Below, piece after piece: positions 26,604-33,615 of a stretch of 64,000 nucleotides of DNA (position 1 is the stretch's first letter; each line of letters begins with the position of its first letter). Made by a program: the position numbers and the translations under genes. Origin of the DNA: Gemmatimonadota bacterium (GTDB lineage: Bacteria > Gemmatimonadota > Gemmatimonadetes > Gemmatimonadales > GWC2-71-9); the NCBI GenBank assembly GCA_027294455.1, contig JAPULZ010000034.1, forward strand, positions 1-64,000, read 5' to 3'. The notes below the pieces were generated by a model. It was given only the letters and a program-made list of their open reading frames with translations, was not told the origin of the DNA and made no database searches.

Positions 26604-27767
26604 TCACCGTGTACCGCAGTAGTCGATTGCCGCTTCGGCAAGGATCCCGGCCAGCTGCACAACCGACTCGAGGTCCACCCACTCCTCCGCCGCATGGGCG
26701 CCGGCTCCCGACGGCCCGATCACCACGGTCTCGATGCCCGCCGCCGCCAGCAACGCCGCATCCATCCAGGGCGTGTCACCGATGCGTGATGGCGTCTTGC
26801 CCAGCACCGCGTGTGCCGCCCGTTCAACGGCTCCGACGATGGCGGCCTCCGGAGCGACCTCGAAGGGCTCCCGCGCGAAGAACATCTCGACCGTGGCCTG
26901 AAAGGTGTCGTCGCGCGCCGCCAAGCCGTCGATGATTTGCCGCACTTCGGCGAGCACGCCGTCGGGTGTCTCGCCGGGAACGGTACGGCGCTCGATCTGC
27001 AGTTCGCACGTGGCGGCATACGTGCTGATTCCGCTCCCTCCCTGCAACAACGCCGCATGGAGCGACGGCGGTCCCACGAGCGGGTGCGCCGGCCCGAGCC
27101 GGAGCTCGCGTTCGAGCTTCTCCAGCTCGGCGAGGACCCGACCCATGCGCATGTTCGCATCCACTCCTTGCTCGAAGCGACTGCCGTGAGCCGCCCGTCC
27201 CTGGGTGATCACCTTCAGCCAGACGTATCCCTTGTGTGCGAGGCACACATACAGATGGGTCGGCTCGGTCACGATCGCCCCGTCCACGGTGCATCGGGTG
27301 ATGATGTCGGCGGTGCCGATACTCGAGTATTCCTCGTCGGCCACGCCGGCGATGATCACGTCGCCGCCGAGGGACACGCCGCCATCGACCAACGCCTTAA
27401 CCGCGCCGATGCACGCGGCCATCGCGCCCTTCATGTCGAACGAACCCCGACCAAACAACTTCCCATCCTGGATGGCGGCGGTGAACGGGTCGGCCATCCC
27501 CTCGACCCCGACCGTATCGATGTGCGCGTTCAACATGAGGGCGCGTCCCCCACCGCCACCCTTCAAGGTTCCAAGCACGCTCACGCGACCCGGGACCGGC
27601 TCATACGTCTGCGTCATGCAACCCAGGCGTTCCAGCGTCTCCGCGATGAACGTGGCCACGGCGCCCTCGCCGGGGCTCGACGGATCGAGGATCGGGTTGA
27701 CGGAGCTGGTCTGGACCAGCCGCACCAACACATCGTGGATAAAGGCTGCGTCGACGGTGATCGGCAT
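26604..27767 (-). CDS. M20-family metallopeptidase (ArgE/DapE-like)
   Basis: A 387-residue protein. Metal and catalytic blocks are LNAHIDTVGVEG (His, Asp), GRGSFDMKGAMAA (bridging Asp), GVADEEYSSIG (general-base Glu and metal Glu) and TEPTHL, with SGAGAHAAEEWV near the C-terminus supplying the last His. It is a soluble di-zinc deacylase or peptidase. It is first in a minus-strand run with the saccharopine-dehydrogenase-like gene, which favours a role in lysine or related amino-acid metabolism, but this is inference. Confidence 0.9.
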   Translation of the reverse strand: MPITVDAAFIHDVLVRLVQTSSVNPILDPSSPGEGAVATFIAETLERLGCMTQTYEPVPGRVSVLGTLKGGGGGRALMLNAHIDTVGVEGMADPFTAAIQDGKLFGRGSFDMKGAMAACIGAVKALVDGGVSLGGDVIIAGVADEEYSSIGTADIITRCTVDGAIVTEPTHLYVCLAHKGYVWLKVITQGRAAHGSRFEQGVDANMRMGRVLAELEKLERELRLGPAHPLVGPPSLHAALLQGGSGISTYAATCELQIERRTVPGETPDGVLAEVRQIIDGLAARDDTFQATVEMFFAREPFEVAPEAAIVGAVERAAHAVLGKTPSRIGDTPWMDAALLAAAGIETVVIGPSGAGAHAAEEWVDLESVVQLAGILAEAAIDYCGTR

Positions 27768-27858
27768 GGCGAAGCATGAAGGCTCTTTGAGTGGAAAGGA
27801 ACCCCACTTAGGTAGTATTCTATGGGAACCCCAGCATGCAACTTACACACGAGTCCCG

Positions 27859-29823
27859 ATGAACCACTACCGATACACGTTCCGCGGCGCGACCTCCCTG
27901 GCCATCGTGGCCATCATGGGATCGACGTCGGCCGGCGCCCAATCGAGACCCATTCCCCATCCAGTCGTCCCGCCGGCCGGCTTTCGGCAAGCGATCGAAG
28001 CGGGAACCCGCACTGCCAGAGGGGAACCCGGGCCGTCCTACTGGCAGCAGTGGACGGACTATCGGCTGCGCGCCCGCCTGCTACCGGAAAGCAAGCGTGT
28101 CGAAGGCTCGGCCCAAATCGTCCACCACAATCACGCGCCGATGCCTCTGCCCGTCCTGGCCCTTCACCTCCACCAAAACGTCCACGCGGAAGGTGCCGTG
28201 CGGAACCGCTCGGTGGAGGTCACTGGAGGCGTGGAGCTTTCCCGCGTGTCATCGGCCGGCGTCGATCTCCGCGAGATGTCGTTGCAACAGTCCTCCGGCG
28301 CCGGGTACGAAGTGGACGGCACGACGTTGTACGTGCGTCTTCCAAGCCCCGTGTTCCCGGGCGACTCCGTGACGCTCGAGACCGACTGGTCGTTCACCGT
28401 ACCGCAGGCCGGCATGGGGCGTATGGGATGGAGTCGGGACAATTTGTTCTTCGTTGCCCACTGGTATCCGCAGATAGCGGTGCTGGACGATGTCGATGGA
28501 TGGCAAGTCGATCCCTACCTCGGCAACGCGGAGTTTTATGCCGGGTACGGCAGCTACGAATTGACCGTCGAGGCCCCGGCCGGATGGGTGGTGATGGGAT
28601 CGGGGGAGTTGATGAATCGCGACGAGGTGCTGCCGACCCACGTGCTACAACGGCTGGCAACCGCGGAAACCAGCGATCGCACCGTGCACGTCCTCACCGA
28701 AGCCGATGTGCGGTCAAACCAGGCCACGCTCCCGGGAACCGAGGGCATCCTGACCTGGCGGTTCCAGGCCGACACCCTGCGCGACGTGGCGTTCAGCGCG
28801 ACACGCGCGTCCCTCTGGGATGCCGCACGCACACCGGTCGGTGACCGCGACCACGACGGCACCACCGACTACGTCCGGGTGGACGCGTTCTATCGCGCGT
28901 CCGCGCCCCGATGGGTACAGACCACCCGCTACGCGCAGCACGCCATCGACTTCCTGTCGCGCTTCACGGGAATCGCCTATCCGTGGCCCCATATGAGCGT
29001 CGTTGAGGGGGCGGGCATCATCGGAGGCGGCATGGAGTTCCCCATGATGACGCTGATCGGTGACTACAATCAATCCACCGACAGCGCGCTGTATTACGTC
29101 ACCGCCCATGAGCTGGCCCACATGTGGGTCCCGATGATCGTGGGGATAGACGAACGACGTCGTGCATGGATGGATGAGGGCACGACCACGTTCAACGAAA
29201 ACCAGGCGCGCGGGGAATTCTACCCCGGCCCGAACCACCACCAGGCGGATCGCGAGCAATATGTGCAGTTCGCGCGTACGGGTCTCGAGGGCGAGCTCAT
29301 GCGTTGGACGGACTACCATTACAGCGACGCCGCCCGAGGCGTGGCGTCCTATTCCAAGCCGGCGACGATCCTCGTCGCCCTCCGAGCGCTCCTGGGAGAG
29401 GACACGTTTGCCCGCGGATATCAGCAATACCTGGCGGACTGGGCGTACAAGCACCCCAAACCCTGGGATTTCTTCAACACCATGGCCACCGCGGCCGGCC
29501 GGGACCTGGATTGGTTCTGGCGGACCTGGTACTACGAGACCTGGCATCTCGATCAGGCGGTTTCGAAGGTCATGGAAACCGACAGCGGGACCAAGATTTG
29601 GGTCGACGATTTGGGGTTGGCACCCATGCCCGTGAGACTTACTATCACCATGGTGGATGGACGGCAGATTCGAGAGGAGATTCCCGTGGAGGAGTGGCTG
29701 CGGGGAGCCTGGACCGTGGAGGTGACCGTTCGAACCCCTTCACCGGTCGCCCGTGTGGAGATCGACGCCGAGGGGGTTTTTCCCGATAGCGACCGCCGGA
29801 ACAACGTGTGGACCGCCAACTGA
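27859..29823 (+). CDS. Exported M1-family metallopeptidase
   Basis: A 654-residue protein with a signal peptide (about 1-27, ending SAGAQ). GAGIIGGGMEFPMM is the exopeptidase GxMEN-like motif, here GGMEFP. HELAHMW starts at His417, and WMDEGTTTFNE about 20 residues later supplies the third zinc ligand. The N-terminal domain is the beta-saddle that shapes the M1 active site. The C-terminal region is short, as in many bacterial M1 proteins. It is likely a periplasmic aminopeptidase. Divergent from the M20 gene with 91 nt between starts. Confidence 0.9.
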   Translation: MNHYRYTFRGATSLAIVAIMGSTSAGAQSRPIPHPVVPPAGFRQAIEAGTRTARGEPGPSYWQQWTDYRLRARLLPESKRVEGSAQIVHHNHAPMPLPVLALHLHQNVHAEGAVRNRSVEVTGGVELSRVSSAGVDLREMSLQQSSGAGYEVDGTTLYVRLPSPVFPGDSVTLETDWSFTVPQAGMGRMGWSRDNLFFVAHWYPQIAVLDDVDGWQVDPYLGNAEFYAGYGSYELTVEAPAGWVVMGSGELMNRDEVLPTHVLQRLATAETSDRTVHVLTEADVRSNQATLPGTEGILTWRFQADTLRDVAFSATRASLWDAARTPVGDRDHDGTTDYVRVDAFYRASAPRWVQTTRYAQHAIDFLSRFTGIAYPWPHMSVVEGAGIIGGGMEFPMMTLIGDYNQSTDSALYYVTAHELAHMWVPMIVGIDERRRAWMDEGTTTFNENQARGEFYPGPNHHQADREQYVQFARTGLEGELMRWTDYHYSDAARGVASYSKPATILVALRALLGEDTFARGYQQYLADWAYKHPKPWDFFNTMATAAGRDLDWFWRTWYYETWHLDQAVSKVMETDSGTKIWVDDLGLAPMPVRLTITMVDGRQIREEIPVEEWLRGAWTVEVTVRTPSPVARVEIDAEGVFPDSDRRNNVWTAN

Positions 29824-29888
29824 TGCCGGGTAGCCGTTTTCTTCGCCGCAGCGCGAACAGATTTTCACTGCCACGGTGAGAGGATCGT

Positions 29889-30200
29889 ATGATCACCTTA
29901 CAGATCGTTGAGCAGCCGGATTCGGACCTGTTTCGAGAGATGAAGCGTGCCATGCGGAGCCATGACCTGCGAACGTTCTCCACCCAGAACAAGGGCAAGA
30001 GAATCACGCACATGACCTACCCCGGCCAGATCAACTGGTCGCACGACGGCAACGTCATCACGTGCGTGGTCAAGAATCTGAAGAGTCCCAAGAACGAGTG
30101 GCAACTGATGCACGCCTTCCTCGGCCGGCTCGCGGACCGGTACGCCGCCTACATCCACAGTATCAACATCCAGTTTCCGGACGCCGAGTGGGAGGACTGA
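29889..30200 (+). CDS. Small conserved-looking hypothetical protein
   Basis: A 103-residue soluble protein that I do not recognise. It starts at an ATG 9 nt after GAGAGG and has balanced composition with no signal peptide or membrane helix. The central NWSHDGNVITCVVKN segment and the C-terminal HSINIQFPDAEWED suggest a small alpha/beta fold. It lies 65 nt after the M1 peptidase gene on the same strand. Confidence 0.7.
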   Translation: MITLQIVEQPDSDLFREMKRAMRSHDLRTFSTQNKGKRITHMTYPGQINWSHDGNVITCVVKNLKSPKNEWQLMHAFLGRLADRYAAYIHSINIQFPDAEWED

Positions 30201-30222
30201 GCGGGTCCTCCCTCCCTTCCTT

Positions 30223-30264
30223 ATTAATGTGATCGACATCGTCATTAGTGTGATCGACCTCGTC
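30223..30264. repeat. 21-bp tandem duplication
   Basis: Two adjacent 21-nt copies of ATTA(A/G)TGTGATCGAC(A/C)TCGTC differ at two positions. They lie in the non-coding gap between the hypothetical gene and the convergent membrane-protein gene. No function is evident. Confidence 0.85.
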
Positions 30265-30334
30265 ACCTTCGACACCGACGACACCCTGTAGCACAACGAA
30301 CCGCCGGCGGTCTCCGGAACCTGTCTTGTTGGAA

Positions 30335-30733
30335 TTACACGACCTCGCCCCGGGCCCCGCGCACCCAACGCATGAGGGAGACGGCCGCGAAAATCAGGGA
30401 CAACGCGTCGAGCACTATCACGGCCCGCATCCAGGCGCCGAACGGCTCCACCGCAGGATGCCCGCCCATGCGGCTCCAGAGATATACGATCAGCAGGCCC
30501 CACCACACCCGCCCAACGTGGGCCAGGCGGGTGAATCCGAAACGGGCGGCCAGCGCCATCATGGAACCCACGGACGCCAGGAACATCAAGAAGATGACGA
30601 CCGCCTCGGTGTGCCCGAGAAAGAACAGCGGCACCAAGCCGTTGGCCAACCCGAGCACGACGAGCCAGACGCGCGTGGCCAGCGGCAGTTTGAGACACCC
30701 TCTCGGATAGGTGAGCAGCCGGCCCACGATCAA
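30335..30733 (-). CDS. Small multi-pass membrane protein coupled to the propeller/TraB gene
   Basis: About 132 residues with four hydrophobic segments (VWLVVLGLANGLVPLFFLG, AVVIFLMFLASVGSMMAL, VWWGLLIVYLW, AVIVLDALSLIFAAVSLM). I do not recognise the family. The TTG at 30733 overlaps the TGA of the upstream gene (TTGA), implying translational coupling; a GTG two codons later is an alternative. It may anchor or partner the exported product of the upstream gene. Confidence 0.75.
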   Translation of the reverse strand: MIVGRLLTYPRGCLKLPLATRVWLVVLGLANGLVPLFFLGHTEAVVIFLMFLASVGSMMALAARFGFTRLAHVGRVWWGLLIVYLWSRMGGHPAVEPFGAWMRAVIVLDALSLIFAAVSLMRWVRGARGEVV

Positions 30734-32427
30734 CGCTCCCCGCCCGGCAGGAAGGGAGCGATGTCCACCACGGTGACGTCCTCTCGATCGCGGAGGTGTT
30801 CCAGGATCCAATACCTATGCGCGGCACCGAAGGTCATGAGGAGACGCCGGCCGGGTCGCTCGGCGATGGCGCGATCGATCCAATACATGTGCGCGTCGTT
30901 GATGTTGGTCCATCCACCCGGCCCGATCCAATCGTTCAGCACCTCGTCATAGATGGCGTATTGCGCCTTGACGCGCGCATCGTAGAGATCCGAATGAATG
31001 ATGTGGGGATCGTCGAGCTGGCCACGGTCCCAGGGATCTTCCGCTCGAACTGCCGCGATGCGACGCTCGTACTCGGCGTTTTGCTCGGCAAAACGCGCCT
31101 CCGTGGAAAACTGCCGCAATCGCGTTCGCCGCAGTTCGTTCATTTCCGTGGTCCAGCCCGCACAGGGAATGATCGCGAAACCCTGTTCCTCGGCCATGGC
31201 AAACAAAAGGTCTGTGTATTCGGGGAAGACGCGAACTCTCGGCTCCTCGATCACGCCGTCCTCGCGGAAATCCCGCCACGCCTCGTCGAGGCGATCCGGA
31301 GGAATTTCCGCGCACACCCCATCGGGCGCGAACCGCTCGATTGTCTCTCGTACCTGGTCGAGCCCCCAGACGGCGCTGGTGCGATGCCGTCCATGAATCA
31401 TGCCGAGGACGGCGACCTCGGTCGGGTCCCGGCTCGCCGGCGCGCGGACTGCCGGAGCTTGCCATCGGCGGGGTATCTCGATGATCGAGAGCTCGTCACT
31501 GCCCTCCGAGGACACCCACAACGTCTCTCCCGAGGGATGCACCGCCATCACGATGGGGATCTCACCGACCGGAAGGCGCTTCACCACTTCCCGCGCGCCG
31601 AGGTCGATGACGGAGATGTCGTGACTGGCCGTGTTGTTGACGAATGCCAGCCGGCCGTTCGGCGCGACGACCACGGAGAAAGGCGAGTCGCCGATGCCGT
31701 CGATGATCGAATCCACGACGAGCCGCGAGGCGGTATTAATGAATAGGATCTTGTTCTCCCCTCGCACCGCCACGGCGTAGTCGATGTCGTCGGGCAACAC
31801 GGCGCCACCGCTGGGGTGCTCCCCCACAGCCACCGTTCCGACGACGCGTTCATTCCACAAGTCGATTACCGTGACGGTGCCGCCGTCGTAGTTCGGCACG
31901 AACACGAGCCGGCCATCCGAAGTGGCGGCCGGGGGAAACGGCCGGATTCCGGTTTCATACGCCCGCTCGAGGGCAAAGGGGCCGGCCCGGAGTACCCAGA
32001 GCCGATCCACCTGCTCGGTGGACACGAGGTAGCGATCGCCGGGCAACGGCCCCACCAAGAGCGAGGGCCCGCCACCGGTCTCGAGGGATCCATAGACGTC
32101 GGCTTGCTCCGCCCCCATCTGAACCAGTGCGTCCGCCCCAAATCGGCTCACGATGAGCCGGCTGCCGTCCCCCGTGACGGCCACCCCGAGGGGAGTGTCG
32201 GCGGTCTCGAGCACGCCGGTGACGCGCCGCGATCTCGTGTCCACCTTGGCCACTTGATCCGAACCGGCTGCGGCGACATACGCCGTGGCTCCGTCGGGTG
32301 AGAAGGCGATCTGGTGCGGGTTGAGACCCACGTCGACGGTCGCGAGAACCTGGAATTCCTCGCTCGGGGCGCAGGCCATGTACACCACGAGGAGGAGGAA
32401 CGGCAACGGATATTTTCGGGAAGTCAT
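30730..32427 (-). CDS. YVTN-type beta-propeller fused to a TraB/DUF5694-like domain
   Basis: A 565-residue protein. A signal sequence (FLLLVVYMACAPS) suggests export, with a weak lipobox at Cys19. Residues about 25-325 consist of seven-bladed-propeller repeats of the type ...VGxxPxxxAxxPDGxxxYVxxxxSxxVxVID. Residues about 340-565 begin VAVLGMIHGRHRTS and contain PDGVCAEIPPDR and LLMTFGAAHRYWI, resembling the TraB/GumN/DUF5694 superfamily, putative metal-dependent hydrolases. I have not seen this domain order described. It is coupled to the downstream membrane-protein gene. Confidence 0.8.
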   Translation of the reverse strand: MTSRKYPLPFLLLVVYMACAPSEEFQVLATVDVGLNPHQIAFSPDGATAYVAAAGSDQVAKVDTRSRRVTGVLETADTPLGVAVTGDGSRLIVSRFGADALVQMGAEQADVYGSLETGGGPSLLVGPLPGDRYLVSTEQVDRLWVLRAGPFALERAYETGIRPFPPAATSDGRLVFVPNYDGGTVTVIDLWNERVVGTVAVGEHPSGGAVLPDDIDYAVAVRGENKILFINTASRLVVDSIIDGIGDSPFSVVVAPNGRLAFVNNTASHDISVIDLGAREVVKRLPVGEIPIVMAVHPSGETLWVSSEGSDELSIIEIPRRWQAPAVRAPASRDPTEVAVLGMIHGRHRTSAVWGLDQVRETIERFAPDGVCAEIPPDRLDEAWRDFREDGVIEEPRVRVFPEYTDLLFAMAEEQGFAIIPCAGWTTEMNELRRTRLRQFSTEARFAEQNAEYERRIAAVRAEDPWDRGQLDDPHIIHSDLYDARVKAQYAIYDEVLNDWIGPGGWTNINDAHMYWIDRAIAERPGRRLLMTFGAAHRYWILEHLRDREDVTVVDIAPFLPGGER

Positions 32428-32704
32428 GAACCGATCCGAGTTCGCATGGATTTCGTCACCCTACAATGCATAGCGTGGCCCGGCAAGGTCCGGCGCCGGG
32501 GCGCGACATGCAATTGTGCTCCATATCACCAATGCTGCACGCACGCCACGCGCCAAAACTGCAAGGCAAGTTGCAAGGTGCAATTCGGTCTCGACGCGCA
32601 CGCGACATCCTCCGCCCAGATCTCATTGCAGCGCAAGCACTTACGATTGTGGCACCTTGTGTGCAACCGCTGAACTGCGAACCCCAACGAAAGAACCCAC
32701 CACG
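32428..32704. other. Gene-poor stretch with atypical composition
   Basis: No convincing gene is seen on either strand. The stretch is noticeably richer in CAA/TTG/GCA words and poorer in GC than its neighbours (for example around 32500-32660). It could hold the divergent promoters of the propeller gene and the small membrane gene at 32705, or be a remnant of inserted DNA. Confidence 0.5.
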
Positions 32705-32944
32705 GTGGATTGGGTCGCCTTCTTTACCGGCACGCTCGTCTTCCCCGCCATGCTCGGGCTCATGTGGCCCCTCCTGGCCGTGATGCGTTGGCGGCGGCGC
32801 CGTTGGAGCGACCGGGGCCTGCTGACCGACGGTCGGGTTCAGACCGATCGCCAGCCTGTGAATGGACGGTGGATTTCGTTGGACGATTTTCCCGCGGCCG
32901 ACCGCCGCGTCCTTGCAGAACTGATTGAGGACCGGGCGAGCTGA
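32705..32944 (+). CDS. Small single-pass membrane protein, hypothetical
   Basis: 79 residues from a GTG at 32705. Residues 3-27 are hydrophobic (WVAFFTGTLVFPAMLGLMW and onward), followed by the basic RWRRRRW and a polar tail rich in Asp. The inside-positive rule places the tail in the cytoplasm. No family is recognised and the ribosome site is weak (GAAAG). It is followed by a structured region ending in a strong terminator. Confidence 0.5.
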   Translation: MDWVAFFTGTLVFPAMLGLMWPLLAVMRWRRRRWSDRGLLTDGRVQTDRQPVNGRWISLDDFPAADRRVLAELIEDRAS

Positions 32945-32966
32945 TCTAGTCCACTTTCTCAGATAG

Positions 32967-33097
32967 ATGCCGAGTCCGCGGAAACCCGGGCGGACACCTA
33001 GTGAGAACGCTCCTGCGGGAGTACGGGGCTCGGCGTTTTCTACGGCAGGTGATGGCCACGGGAAGAGTAGACCACCATTGGGGGTCTACTTTTTTTT
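32967..33097 (+). ncRNA. Candidate structured RNA with three-way junction and terminator
   Basis: An outer stem pairs 32967-32974 with 33029-33036 (8 bp, one G-U). Inside it are stem TCCGC/GCGGA (32975-32979 with 32990-32994) and hairpin CTCC-TGCG-GGAG (33010-33021). About 30 nt later comes the terminator hairpin with eight Ts. It could be an independent small RNA or the 3' UTR of the gene ending at 32944. It does not match a riboswitch class I can recall. Confidence 0.45.
33066..33097 (+). terminator. Strong intrinsic terminator
   Basis: Stem AGTAGACC/GGTCTACT (33066-33073 with 33083-33090) and a 9-nt loop, followed by eight consecutive Ts at 33090-33097. This is the best terminator in the window by T-run length, although no recognisable gene lies immediately upstream of it. 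Confidence 0.92.
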
Positions 33098-33241
33098 GGC
33101 CACGACCTGGCCAGTGCCCCTCCGCCCGGCCCTACCCCAGTACCCCACCCCGGTGGACAGCAAGGCAGGTCCATGGTGAAGGCGGCGGCGGGCCCCGGTG
33201 GATCGGCCGGGCCGAGGGCACCGGGCAAGGTGCGGTTGACC

Positions 33242-33273
33242 GGCTATCTATATCGAGATAGACTTAGATAGCC
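33242..33273. promoter_or_regulatory. Inverted-repeat operator upstream of padR
   Basis: GGCTATCTA (33242-33250) is perfectly complemented by TAGATAGCC (33265-33273). Inside lies a second dyad, TATC-GA-GATA (33251-33260). It ends 16 nt before the padR start, where PadR repressors usually bind their own promoter. Confidence 0.78.
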
Positions 33274-33289
33274 AAAACTTGGGGACCGC

Positions 33290-33592
33290 ATGGACAAGCC
33301 CATTCGTATGACCTATGCCTCGGCCATGGTGCTCCAGGCCCTGGACCTGGGCTCCAGGCACGGGTTCGACATCATCGACGCCACCTGCCTCCGAAGCGGC
33401 ACGGTGTATCCCCTGCTCCGGCGGTTCGAGGATGCCAATCTCGTCCGGTCCGAGTGGGAAGACGTGGAGATTGCCCGGGCCGAGAACCGGCCGTCCAGGA
33501 AGTACTACGAGTTGACCAGCGACGCCCGGCCGATGCTGGAGCTGGCCCGCAGCCGATATCCGGCCCTCGCTGCCACGTTGGACCTGACCTAG
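33290..33592 (+). CDS. PadR-family transcriptional regulator
   Basis: A 100-residue winged-helix protein. HGFDIIDATCLRSGTVYPLLRRFEDANLVRSEW is the PadR helix-turn-helix and wing, and SRKYYELTSDA follows as the conserved YxLT. The short C-terminus gives a subfamily-2-like dimer helix. The adjacent orphan permease gene starts 24 nt downstream, so it probably regulates that operon and itself through the dyad at 33242-33273. Confidence 0.92.
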   Translation: MDKPIRMTYASAMVLQALDLGSRHGFDIIDATCLRSGTVYPLLRRFEDANLVRSEWEDVEIARAENRPSRKYYELTSDARPMLELARSRYPALAATLDLT

Positions 33593-33615
33593 ACCGCCGA
33601 CGAACCCGGCAGTCG

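Noticed and set aside
27787-27818. Promoter between the M20 and M1 genes (TTGAGT with TAGTAT)
   Set aside because: Spacing of 20 nt is too long and no better pair was found.
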